NCBI GenBank assembly: GCA_023399095.1
Contig: JAEWQS010000188.1
Location: 1-14,168, forward strand
DNA: 14,168 nucleotides
Reading direction: 5' to 3'
From: Bacillota bacterium
Lineage (GTDB): Bacteria; Bacillota; Clostridia; Christensenellales; SZUA-584
Below the pieces are notes generated by a model. It was not told where the DNA came from and did not search any database. It saw nothing but the letters and a program-made list of their open reading frames with translations. Below are positions 1 to 7,467 of the stretch, piece after piece. Position numbers and translations under genes: made by a program. Position 1 is the stretch's first letter, and every line of letters starts with the position of its first letter.

Positions 1-1
1 C

Positions 2-979
2 GTTCATTTGGAGATCAAGTCGGGTTCTTCACTCTCTTCTATTTCAACGTTACTCTATGAAGAAGGCATTATCCGCAATAAGTTTGCATTCCAGTTGTTT
101 GCGGATCTTAACGACCTTGGCGGCAGCTTGAAAGCGGGTCAGTATGATTTATCGCCGGGCATGACCATGGAGCAAATTGCGGATGTTCTCAAGGAAGGAA
201 ATCCGCCTCGCTCAGTGAAGAAGATGATGTTCCTTGAAGGCTTCACGGTGGAAGACATGGCTGACAAGCTTGTTAAGGAAGGTTTGTTTGATGAGGATGA
301 ACGCAAGGAGTTTTTAGACCTTTGTAAAGATGCCGATGCTTTTATCGACTACGATTTCATTGCGGCGCTCAAAGATACAGAGAATTTAAGCAGCCGCAAG
401 TATGCGCTGGAAGGGTACCTTGCGCCGGATACATATCAGTTCTATGATGATGCCACACCCGAAGATGTAATTAAGAAGCTTCTGGATCAGTTTAACAAAG
501 TATTTAAGTATGAGTATAAACAGCGCGCCGAGGAAATGGGCATGACGATTGATCAGGTGTTGACGCTGGCGTCCATGATCGAATGGGAAGCCACTGAACT
601 GGACTTCAAAAAGGTATCGGCGGTGTTTCATAACAGAATCGAAAAGGAAATGGAGTTTGGTTCGTGCGCGTCAATGCGTTATGTAACGGGCATTAAGAAG
701 ATGACCTATACAGAGGAAGAACGGGCCATTGTTTCTCCTTATAACACGTACATGTATAAGGGTCTTCCGCTTGGCTCAATTAATAATCCCGGCGCGAACG
801 CGATTGATGCGGCTCTTTATCCGGAAGAAGAGTTTGACTATCTGTATTTCATGAACAAGGATAAGACGTCGAGCGAGCTGGTATACGCAAAAACGCTTGA
901 CGAACACAACGACAACATAGATAAATATAACGCTTCGCCCGAAGCCACACCGGAACCGACTGAAGATGAAGAAGATTGA
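2..979 (+). CDS. mltG: Endolytic murein transglycosylase MltG (5'-truncated by window edge)
   Basis: MltG cleaves nascent glycan strands of peptidoglycan at the outer face of the membrane and is thought to set strand length. The frame is open to the left edge, so the cytoplasmic and membrane-anchor N-terminus is missing; the TTG at 8 is an internal Leu codon, not a start. Counting from that codon, the family landmarks are visible in order: a LysM-like segment with GSSLSSIS near 6-13, EGYLAPDTYQF at 135-145, the catalytic-region motif ASMIEWEA at 188-195 (E192 is the expected catalytic Glu), VFHNRI near 206-211, GLPLGSINNPG at 252-262 and YLYFM at 278-282. The GSCASMRYVTG stretch replaces the SDPTV-type segment of proteobacterial MltG and resembles Firmicute forms. 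The tail (about 309-323) is a Pro/Thr/Glu-rich acidic extension. The gene overlaps the next by 14 bases, implying co-translation. Confidence 0.93.
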   Translation, partial: VHLEIKSGSSLSSISTLLYEEGIIRNKFAFQLFADLNDLGGSLKAGQYDLSPGMTMEQIADVLKEGNPPRSVKKMMFLEGFTVEDMADKLVKEGLFDEDERKEFLDLCKDADAFIDYDFIAALKDTENLSSRKYALEGYLAPDTYQFYDDATPEDVIKKLLDQFNKVFKYEYKQRAEEMGMTIDQVLTLASMIEWEATELDFKKVSAVFHNRIEKEMEFGSCASMRYVTGIKKMTYTEEERAIVSPYNTYMYKGLPLGSINNPGANAIDAALYPEEEFDYLYFMNKDKTSSELVYAKTLDEHNDNIDKYNASPEATPEPTEDEED

Positions 980-2177
980 GCTATTAGCGCCCGCCGGCAG
1001 CATGGAAAGTCTCCATGCCGCCGCTGATTTTGGCGCGGACGCAGTGTACGCCGCAGGCAAAGCCTACGGCCTTCGGGCTTTTGCCGATAATTTTTCGCCG
1101 GATGAAATCGCGCATGCGGCATCTTTTTTGCACAGCCGCGGCAAGCGCCTTTACATCACAATGAACGCGGTGTTCCACCCATTCGATTTCGATGGGTTAG
1201 AGGAATATATTGCGTGTCTTGCAAATGCGGGTGTGGATGCGTTCATTATCACCGATCCCGGTGTACTCACCACAGCCAAGCGCATCGCGCCGCAAATTCC
1301 TATCCATATCAGCACACAGGCGAACACGACCAACGCGCGAACTGCGCGGTTTTGGTATGAGCAGGGCGCGAGCCGCGTGATTCTCGCGCGGGAGCTTTCG
1401 CTTGCTGAAATTTATGAGATTCGCGCAAACACACCCAAAGAGCTTGAGCTTGAGGCGTTTGTTCACGGTGCGATGTGCATTGCGTATTCGGGACGTTGTT
1501 TACTGAGCAGTGTATTTACAGGCCGCAGCGGCAACAGGGGTGCATGTGCGCAGCCTTGCCGATGGGAATATCAATTATCCGAGAAGGGCTATCCGGACGA
1601 GTATTTCCCTGCTTACTCGGATGACCGCGGCACGTACGTGCTCAACTCCAAAGATCTTTGCATGATCGAACACATAAAAGACATGATTGATGCCGGTATC
1701 ATTTCTCTCAAGATAGAGGGTCGCATGAAATCGGCTTATTATGTGGCCTGTGTAACGCGCGCGTATAAGCAGGCGTTAGACGATGTTTATGCGGGCAAGC
1801 CGTTTGATCCCGATTTATTGGAGGAGATAGGCAAGGCTGGCAGCCGTGCCTACACGACAGGATTTTTCTATGGCAATCCGCGCGAGCAGGCGCAGGATAT
1901 CACGCGCGGCAAGGTGGAGCGTACGCACGACTTCGTGGGGGTCATAAAAGCAGAAACCACCACGGAAGGCTGGACGCTGTTTGAACAGCGCGGCAAATTC
2001 TGCGTGGGCGATACGCTTGAGGTGCTGTCGCCGCACGGTGTTTCCGCTATTGAGGTTGCAGGATTGCGAACGCCCGAGGGCGAATCACGAAACTGCGCGC
2101 CGCATCCCAAGGAGATGCTGGAGCTTTTAAGCATGAGCAGGCTTCTGCCGGGGGACATGCTGCGCAAGAAAAGATAG
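966..2177 (+). CDS. U32 peptidase-family protein, probable tRNA 5-hydroxyuridine synthesis protein (TrhP/YrrO/YegQ-like)
   Basis: U32 proteins of this branch (TrhP: YegQ in E. coli, YrrN/YrrO in B. subtilis) are linked to prephenate-dependent hydroxylation of U34 in tRNA, despite the old 'collagenase-like protease' name. The 403-residue product starts MKKIELLAPAGS, the usual U32 N-terminus. The PROSITE U32 signature is matched exactly at about residues 163-181 (E163, F165, G168, C171, G176, C178, S181), followed by C194 and C198 in GACAQPC. These cysteines match the set conserved in the Fe-S-containing members. NSKDLC (227-232) and SLKIEGRMKS (247-256) are further family landmarks. The length and C-terminal beta-type domain (about 320-400) fit the YrrO/YegQ type rather than the short YrrN type. 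It lies directly after mltG with a 14-base overlap, as in the yrrL region of Bacillus, but without a yrrM (trmR) gene between. RlhA-like rRNA hydroxylation is the main alternative. Confidence 0.85.
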   Translation: MKKIELLAPAGSMESLHAAADFGADAVYAAGKAYGLRAFADNFSPDEIAHAASFLHSRGKRLYITMNAVFHPFDFDGLEEYIACLANAGVDAFIITDPGVLTTAKRIAPQIPIHISTQANTTNARTARFWYEQGASRVILARELSLAEIYEIRANTPKELELEAFVHGAMCIAYSGRCLLSSVFTGRSGNRGACAQPCRWEYQLSEKGYPDEYFPAYSDDRGTYVLNSKDLCMIEHIKDMIDAGIISLKIEGRMKSAYYVACVTRAYKQALDDVYAGKPFDPDLLEEIGKAGSRAYTTGFFYGNPREQAQDITRGKVERTHDFVGVIKAETTTEGWTLFEQRGKFCVGDTLEVLSPHGVSAIEVAGLRTPEGESRNCAPHPKEMLELLSMSRLLPGDMLRKKR

Positions 2178-2250
2178 GCTATCACCTCAGTTTAGGTTAA
2201 TGTATACTTAATTGATGAAAATGATAATAAAAGGAAAAGTTATTGTTTTA

Positions 2251-2281
2251 TTGCTTGAATAATTGGATTTGATGATATAAG
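2251..2281 (+). promoter_or_regulatory. Candidate extended -10 promoter for the rml/polysaccharide operon
   Basis: The AT-rich gap after the U32 gene holds TGA-TATAAG, an extended -10 element (TG at 2273-2274, hexamer 2276-2281). A TTGCTT at 2251-2256 could act as -35 but lies 19 bases away, longer than ideal; TTGAAT at 2255-2260 is 15 away. An extended -10 can work with a poor -35. Transcription would start near 2288 and give a leader of about 50 bases before rmlD. No convincing terminator is seen after the U32 gene, so read-through from mltG is also possible. Confidence 0.4.
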
Positions 2282-2338
2282 ATATCGGGTGTGAATATGA
2301 ATGGTGAGAAAGATTGGATTTGTATATGGAGATAAATG

Positions 2339-3196
2339 ATGAAGGTTCTAGTGATTGGTTCGAATGGACAGCTTGGACGGCAAGTACAAAGAGTATTAAC
2401 AGATAAAAACATCGCTTTTTATGCGTATGATTACCCCGAAGTCGATATTACAAACCTTGACTCAATACAGAAACTATTTGAACAAACAATACCGGATACA
2501 GTTATTAACTGTGCCGCATATACCAATGTGGATCAAGCGGAAACAGATTATGATAATGCCTATCGCATTAACGCAGTGGGGCCCAAGAATCTGGCTGAGA
2601 TATGTACTCAAAAGGACGCTGAGCTTGTTCATGTGTCCACAGACTATGTTTTTAGCGGGCATCCAATCTACATGGATGGTAGGCCCCGGCCGTATTTTGA
2701 AGATGATGAATGCAATCCGGCCACGGCTTATGGAAAGACAAAACTTGAGGGTGAACGTTTTGTCCAGGAGTCTGGAGCAAAACACTACACTTTCCGCACA
2801 GCTTGGCTGTATGGCGAAGGCAACAACTTTGTGAAAACGATGCTAAAGCTTTCTGAAACGCATGATACGATTAATGTTGTGTACGATCAGATTGGTTCAC
2901 CGACATCCACGGTTGATCTTGCAAATGCTATATGTGAGCTATTAGGTACAGGTGCATACGGGCTTTATCACGCCACATGTGAAGGCCAGTGCAGCTGGTT
3001 TGACTTTGCGAAAAAGATTTTTGAATACAGTTGTAAGAACATAGATGTGGTGCCAGTGATGAGCAAAGAGTTTGTCCGGCCCGCAAAGCGGCCCGCTTGG
3101 AGCGTATTAGAAAACGCTCAATTAAAGCGCATTGAGAAAAATGTTTTTCGCCCGTGGGAGGATGCTTTGAAAGAGTATCTCTCAGTTGAACATTAA
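2339..3196 (+). CDS. rmlD: dTDP-4-dehydrorhamnose reductase RmlD
   Basis: Final step of dTDP-L-rhamnose synthesis: NAD(P)H-dependent reduction of dTDP-4-dehydro-L-rhamnose in the cytoplasm. The product is an SDR-type reductase of 285 residues, the usual size. Visible motifs, counted from the second of two adjacent Met codons: nucleotide-binding GSNGQLG (G7, G10, G13), NCAAYTNVDQAE near 57-68, STDYVFSG from S100 (catalytic T101), and the Y131-x3-K135 pair in YGKTK. The start at 2339 is preferred over the ATG at 2336 because GGAG at 2328-2331 is then 7 bases away, and families commonly begin MKVLV. The in-frame alternative adds one Met. It is the first gene of an rmlD-A-C-B set; 15-18 bases separate it from rmlA. 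Confidence 0.95.
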   Translation: MKVLVIGSNGQLGRQVQRVLTDKNIAFYAYDYPEVDITNLDSIQKLFEQTIPDTVINCAAYTNVDQAETDYDNAYRINAVGPKNLAEICTQKDAELVHVSTDYVFSGHPIYMDGRPRPYFEDDECNPATAYGKTKLEGERFVQESGAKHYTFRTAWLYGEGNNFVKTMLKLSETHDTINVVYDQIGSPTSTVDLANAICELLGTGAYGLYHATCEGQCSWFDFAKKIFEYSCKNIDVVPVMSKEFVRPAKRPAWSVLENAQLKRIEKNVFRPWEDALKEYLSVEH

Positions 3197-3214
3197 TTAT
3201 AAAGGATTGAAATG

Positions 3215-4096
3215 ATGAAAGGTATTATTTTAGCAGGAGGATCGGGAACGCGTCTCCATCCGATTACAAAGGCAGTATCCAAGCAATTGCTGCCTATCTA
3301 TGACAAGCCGATGGTGTATTATCCGTTGTCGTCGTTAATGCTTGCAGGCATTCGAGACATACTAATTATTTCCACGCCCACAGATTTGCCTTTTTATGAG
3401 AGGCTGTTTGGCAGCGGCGAGGAACTCGGTATGCATTTTTCTTACAAGGTTCAATATGCGCCCAATGGATTGGCAGAAGCGTTTATCATCGGTGAAGAAT
3501 TTATCGGCAATGACTGCTGTGCGCTTGTTCTGGGTGATAATATCTTTTACGGCAACGGTTTTTCCGAATGTGTGCAGCACGCGGCGAATCTCGATAACGG
3601 CGCCGTGATATTTGGGTATTATGTCAAAGAACCCCGTGCTTATGGCGTTGTGGAATTTGACAAAGAGGGACGAGCTATCTCTATTGAAGAAAAACCGGAA
3701 CAACCAAAATCAAATTTTGCAGTGCCCGGATTATATTTTTACGACAATGATGTGGTAAGGATAGCCAAGAGTATAAAACCGTCCGAACGCGGAGAGCTCG
3801 AAATCACGGCGGTTAACGACGCTTATTTAAAAAAGGGATTGCTCAATGTGGAGGTGTTCGGACGCGGCATCGCCTGGTTAGATACGGGCACGCATGATGA
3901 TTTAATTGCGGCCGGTAACTTCGTAGAGACCATACAAAAACGCCAAGGGCTTTATATCGCCTGTATTGAAGAAATCGCATATCGTATGGGATATATCGAT
4001 AGAGATCAGCTTAAAAAGCTTGCACAACCGCTTATTAAAACCGCCTATGGGCAATACATTGAGACGCTTGCTGAAAGAGGAAAAAAGAATGGCTGA
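3215..4096 (+). CDS. rmlA: Glucose-1-phosphate thymidylyltransferase RmlA
   Basis: First step of the rhamnose pathway: dTTP plus glucose-1-phosphate gives dTDP-glucose and pyrophosphate. The 293-residue product has the nucleotidyltransferase signature at its start (MKGIILAGG, then SGTRLHP to about residue 16, with the conserved R13), the SKQLLPIYDKPM segment around K23, LGDN at 107-110 (metal-binding Asp), AYGVVEFD at 143-150, EEKP at 159-162 and DTGTHDDL at 224-231. This is the short homotetrameric RmlA type. The second ATG (3215) is preferred over 3212: it yields the classic MKGIILAGG start and lies 8 bases after AGGA (3203-3206). The 3' end overlaps rmlC by 8 bases, indicating translational coupling. 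Confidence 0.96.
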   Translation: MKGIILAGGSGTRLHPITKAVSKQLLPIYDKPMVYYPLSSLMLAGIRDILIISTPTDLPFYERLFGSGEELGMHFSYKVQYAPNGLAEAFIIGEEFIGNDCCALVLGDNIFYGNGFSECVQHAANLDNGAVIFGYYVKEPRAYGVVEFDKEGRAISIEEKPEQPKSNFAVPGLYFYDNDVVRIAKSIKPSERGELEITAVNDAYLKKGLLNVEVFGRGIAWLDTGTHDDLIAAGNFVETIQKRQGLYIACIEEIAYRMGYIDRDQLKKLAQPLIKTAYGQYIETLAERGKKNG

Positions 4097-4643
4097 TATC
4101 AAAGTCATCGAGACGGCTATCAGAGATCTGCTGATTATTGAACCGCGGGTTTTTGGTGATTCGCGCGGTTACTTCATGGAAACATATAACGAGGAAGCCT
4201 TTACGAAGGAAGGTCTTCATAAGAAGTTTGTGCAGGACAACCAGTCCATGTCAAAAAAAGGCGTTTTGAGGGGGCTTCATTTGCAAACCAAGTTCTCACA
4301 GGGTAAGCTCGTTCGCGTGATATCCGGCTCGGTCTACGATGTGGGTGTAGATTTGCGGAAAGGCTCGCCGACATATGGTAAACATGTGGGCGTGGTTCTT
4401 TCGGGAGAAAATAAACGCATGTTTTATGTCCCTGAAGGATTTGCTCACGGTTTTCTGGTCTTATCTGATGAAGCTGTATTAACATATAAGTGTACACAAA
4501 TATATCATCCCGAATATGATGCGGGTATTATCTATGATGACCCCGAAATCGGCATTGACTGGCCGGTTAACGGTATTGATATCTTCCTATCGGATAAAGA
4601 TAAAAAGCTTCCGACGCTTAGAGAGTCGGGCTATGAATTTTAA
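4089..4643 (+). CDS. rmlC: dTDP-4-dehydrorhamnose 3,5-epimerase RmlC
   Basis: Third pathway step: double epimerisation at C3 and C5 of dTDP-4-dehydro-6-deoxyglucose, by a cupin-fold homodimer. The 184-residue product has the expected size and motifs: RGYFMETYN (26-34), QDNQSMSKKGVLRGLHLQ (49-66) with the catalytic-base His at H64, K73 in QGKLVRV, YVPEGFAHGF (113-122) with H120, and the C-terminal LSDKDKKLPTL region containing the conserved Asp. The start at 4089 is chosen because AGAGG (4076-4080) lies 8 bases upstream and the protein then begins MADIKVIET, as in relatives. A reading frame open from 3966 would add 41 residues translated from inside rmlA and is not used. Overlap with rmlA is 8 bases; rmlB follows after 12. 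Confidence 0.96.
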   Translation: MADIKVIETAIRDLLIIEPRVFGDSRGYFMETYNEEAFTKEGLHKKFVQDNQSMSKKGVLRGLHLQTKFSQGKLVRVISGSVYDVGVDLRKGSPTYGKHVGVVLSGENKRMFYVPEGFAHGFLVLSDEAVLTYKCTQIYHPEYDAGIIYDDPEIGIDWPVNGIDIFLSDKDKKLPTLRESGYEF

Positions 4644-4655
4644 CAGGAGAGAAAC

Positions 4656-5711
4656 ATGAAAAAGGTTTTGGTAACCGGTGGAGCAGGTTTTATTGGCTCC
4701 AATTTTGTCACACACATGATCGATACGCATAAGGATTGGACAATTGTCAATCTGGATGCGCTCACTTATGCGGGCAATCTCGAAAACCTGAAAGAACTTG
4801 AAGGTAATCAACGACACATCTTTGTAAAGGGCGATATAACCGACAGGGCGCTAGTAGCGTCGCTGTTTGATCAATATGCTTTTGATTACGTTGTGAACTT
4901 TGCCGCGGAAAGCCATGTGGACAGAAGTATTAAGGAACCTGAGATTTTCTTGAAAACGAACGTGCTGGGAACCCAGTGCCTGCTGGATGTCGCAAAGACG
5001 AGTTGGCAAACCGGCAATGATGAAAAGAGCTATCCGGTTTACAGGGAAGGTGTGAAATTTCTTCAAGTATCCACCGACGAGGTATACGGTGCGTTAGGTG
5101 AGACTGGAATGTTTACCGAAACAACACCGCTTGCGCCCAACAGTCCCTATTCAGCGAGCAAAGCATCAGCCGATATGTTGGTGCGCGCATACAACAAGAC
5201 GTTTAAGTTGCCTGTGAATATCACGCGCTGCTCCAACAACTATGGGCCGTATCAATTCCCCGAAAAGCTGATACCGCTGATGATAGGCAACACTTGTGAT
5301 GGAAAGCAACTGCCGGTTTATGGCGATGGCATGCAAGTGCGCGACTGGTTACATGTGGCGGACCATTGCAGCGCGATCAATACTGTACTGCAAAAGGGCT
5401 GTGTCGGCCAGGTTTACAACATCGGCGGAAACAATGAAAAAGCGAATATCGAGATTGTCAAGCTTATACTAAAAACGCTTGACAAAACAGAAGATCTCAT
5501 AAAATATGTGGAAGACCGTTTGGGACACGATCGCCGCTACGCGATAGACAACGCGAAAATAACCACTGAGCTGGGCTGGTCACCGTCCTACACGTTTGAG
5601 CAGGGGATCGCTGAGACAATTCAATGGTATCTTGATAACCAAAAATGGATGGATGATGTGCGTTCAGGTGCTTATATGGCGTATTATAATACTTATTATG
5701 AAGGCAAATAG
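4656..5711 (+). CDS. rmlB: dTDP-glucose 4,6-dehydratase RmlB
   Basis: Second pathway step: NAD-dependent conversion of dTDP-glucose to dTDP-4-dehydro-6-deoxyglucose. This is an extended SDR of 351 residues, normal for the family. Motifs: TGGAGFIGSNF with G8, G11, G14 for NAD binding; NFAAESHVDRSI (81-92); STDEVYG (139-145) with the catalytic T140-D141-E142 triad; Y165-x3-K169 in YSASK; RCSNNYGPYQFPEKLIP from about 191; and GDGMQVRDWLHV in the C-terminal substrate domain. AGGAGA at 4645-4650 sits 5 bases before the ATG. With rmlD, rmlA and rmlC it completes the pathway; the product feeds the rhamnosyltransferases downstream, although dTDP-4-dehydro-6-deoxyglucose could also be drawn off for other deoxysugars. 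Confidence 0.97.
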   Translation: MKKVLVTGGAGFIGSNFVTHMIDTHKDWTIVNLDALTYAGNLENLKELEGNQRHIFVKGDITDRALVASLFDQYAFDYVVNFAAESHVDRSIKEPEIFLKTNVLGTQCLLDVAKTSWQTGNDEKSYPVYREGVKFLQVSTDEVYGALGETGMFTETTPLAPNSPYSASKASADMLVRAYNKTFKLPVNITRCSNNYGPYQFPEKLIPLMIGNTCDGKQLPVYGDGMQVRDWLHVADHCSAINTVLQKGCVGQVYNIGGNNEKANIEIVKLILKTLDKTEDLIKYVEDRLGHDRRYAIDNAKITTELGWSPSYTFEQGIAETIQWYLDNQKWMDDVRSGAYMAYYNTYYEGK

Positions 5712-5719
5712 ACGAGTCA

Positions 5720-6493
5720 ATGAGAGAATATAGTGTTTCGATATCAATCGTAACGTACAACAATGTGGACCAAATATACTGTTTACTGGATTCGATTTTC
5801 GAAAACGTAAAAGAGGTTAATTTTCATGTAACGGTCGTCGATAACAACTCGTCTGATGGTACTGTTGAGGCAATCAAAAATAGGAACTATGACGTAACGT
5901 TGATTGAAAACGAAAAGAATATCGGATTTGGCGCGGGACATAACAAAGCGCTTGAGAGAGTCGAATCGAAATATCATGTGTTCGTGAATCCTGATGTGCA
6001 GATCGATACGGATGTAATTAGCAATATCGCAGCGTATATGGATGAGCACGAAGACATTGGAATCGTGACGCCGAAAGTGTTGTTTCCCGACGGAATGTTG
6101 CAGATGCTGCCCAAGAAGGAACCAACGCTGAAATATGTAATGTCGCGTAGGCTTAATATCAAACCACTACGAAAATATCGAGCTGAATATGAAATGCAGG
6201 ATATGTGCATGGACGAAGTATTTGATATTGAGTTCGCGACTGGTTGCTTTGTGTTCGCGAGAACGGATTTGCTCAAAAAAGTTGGCGGCTTTGACGAAAG
6301 ATTCTTTTTATACTTTGAAGACGCGGATTTGACCAAAAGTATGCGAAGACTCACGCGTGTCCAGTATAATCCAAGCTTTTATGTTTATCACAATTGGGAT
6401 CGCGCTGGGTCAAGGGAGTTTAAGTATTTTATGATTCAGGTGATGTCAATGCTTAAATTTGTATTAAAATGGAAAATAAGGAAAAACGTATGA
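5720..6493 (+). CDS. GT2-family glycosyltransferase, WbbL-like (probable rhamnosyltransferase)
   Basis: An inverting GT-A-fold glycosyltransferase of 257 residues. Features visible: N-terminal SISIVTYNN (7-15), VVDNNSSDGT (39-48) for nucleotide binding, GFGAGHNKAL near 69-78, NPDV at 90-93 in the place of the DXD metal motif, GCFVFARTD (175-183) and GGFDERFFLYFEDADL (189-204), then a conserved H224. The NPDV plus GGFDERFF-FED combination is typical of WbbL-type enzymes, several of which transfer rhamnose from dTDP-rhamnose; the location directly behind rmlB supports but does not prove this donor. The start codon follows rmlB by 8 bases and has only a weak GAG as ribosome binding site, so translation may depend on coupling to rmlB. 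The acceptor is unknown. Confidence 0.85.
   Translation: MREYSVSISIVTYNNVDQIYCLLDSIFENVKEVNFHVTVVDNNSSDGTVEAIKNRNYDVTLIENEKNIGFGAGHNKALERVESKYHVFVNPDVQIDTDVISNIAAYMDEHEDIGIVTPKVLFPDGMLQMLPKKEPTLKYVMSRRLNIKPLRKYRAEYEMQDMCMDEVFDIEFATGCFVFARTDLLKKVGGFDERFFLYFEDADLTKSMRRLTRVQYNPSFYVYHNWDRAGSREFKYFMIQVMSMLKFVLKWKIRKNV
6478..6492 (+). promoter_or_regulatory. Ribosome binding site fixing the second glycosyltransferase start at 6490
   Basis: AAGGA at 6478-6482 is 7 bases before the ATG at 6490, which overlaps the upstream stop codon as ATGA. The in-frame ATG at 6469 has no such site, so 6490 is the better start and the two genes are probably translationally coupled. Confidence 0.7.
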
Positions 6494-7449
6494 GCAAGGA
6501 AGCTGAGAGTCACAACCCGTTGATAATGATTCTGTTGGCTACCTACAATGGCGAAAAATATCTGCGTGAACTGCTTGATTCAATTTTGAATCAAACGTAC
6601 AATAAGTGGATAATAATGGTATCTGATGATGGATCAACTGATTCTACTTTAGAGATTCTTAAAGAGTATCAGAAAAAGCATCTGAATAGGATCTTAATTG
6701 TCGGAAATGAATCGCCGTCGGGTAGTGCATGTGGCAACTTTTTTCACTTGTTGCAGCATTGTGCCGGTGCATATATGATGTTTTGTGATCAGGACGATGT
6801 ATGGGAACCATACAAAGTCGAAATCACGCTGAAAAGCCTGTTAGAGATTGAGAGAACAAAAGCGAAACGACCAGCACTGGTCTTTACCGACCTGGCTGTT
6901 GTGGATGGAACTTTGCAGCCAATTGCTTCGTCTTTTATAAGGTATTCAAAGCTTAGTGCAAACCGGGTCGGGTTGAATCATCTGTTAATACAAAATATTG
7001 TAACCGGATGTACCGTGATGATCAATAAACCTCTTCGCGATATAGCTTTGGAATTACAACAAAAAGAGAATGTCATGATGCATGATTGGTGGCTCGCACT
7101 GGTCGCATCGCTATTTGGAGAAATAGGTTATGTTGATCGGGCAACGATCCGATATAGACAGCATGGAAATAATGAGGTCGGAGCAAAAAACACACGAAGC
7201 ATTTCTTATCTTTTGTGTCGGCTTTTCAAAAACAACGGGATTAAGCAATCGCTCTACGACACCACCATACAAGCAGGGGAATTGTTTGCGGTGTTTGGTG
7301 ATAGGATGTCGGAGAAGGATCGAGCCATAGTAAAGGGTTATTCGCAGATATATCAAAAGAGCAAACTTACGCGCTTGGCGTTTATAATTAAGAACAGGAT
7401 ATTTAAATACGGTGCAGCCCGAAAGCTTGCTCAGATCTTATTGGGATAA
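6490..7449 (+). CDS. GT2-family glycosyltransferase, RgpB-like (probable rhamnosyltransferase)
   Basis: A 319-residue GT-A glycosyltransferase. Landmarks counted from the ATG at 6490: LLATYNGEKYLRELLDSILNQ (15-35), SDDGSTD (45-51), the DQDDVW metal-binding motif at 100-105, VTGCTVMINK (171-180), HDWW at 198-201 and YRQH at 222-225. The DQDDVW, GCT and HDWW set is characteristic of the subfamily holding streptococcal RgpB and related rhamnosyltransferases; donor dTDP-rhamnose is likely given the rml genes, but the linkage cannot be predicted. The upstream gene overlaps by 4 bases (ATGA). An alternative ATG at 6469 would add seven residues. A similar but diverged glycosyltransferase follows the polymerase gene at 8991. 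It acts at the cytoplasmic face on a lipid-linked acceptor. Confidence 0.86.
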   Translation: MSKEAESHNPLIMILLATYNGEKYLRELLDSILNQTYNKWIIMVSDDGSTDSTLEILKEYQKKHLNRILIVGNESPSGSACGNFFHLLQHCAGAYMMFCDQDDVWEPYKVEITLKSLLEIERTKAKRPALVFTDLAVVDGTLQPIASSFIRYSKLSANRVGLNHLLIQNIVTGCTVMINKPLRDIALELQQKENVMMHDWWLALVASLFGEIGYVDRATIRYRQHGNNEVGAKNTRSISYLLCRLFKNNGIKQSLYDTTIQAGELFAVFGDRMSEKDRAIVKGYSQIYQKSKLTRLAFIIKNRIFKYGAARKLAQILLG

Positions 7450-7467
7450 AAAGGAGGATTTGTTTTG

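Noticed and set aside
8..10. TTG at 8 as the start of mltG
   Set aside because: The frame continues to the left edge and the anchor region of MltG is missing, so this is an internal codon of a truncated gene.
2178..2200. Terminator after the U32 gene
   Set aside because: Only 4-base complementary arms (ACCT/AGGT) and no T-run.
3966..4088. A 41-codon N-terminal extension of rmlC
   Set aside because: It lies inside rmlA in another frame, and the ATG at 4089 has a good ribosome binding site and gives the normal RmlC N-terminus.
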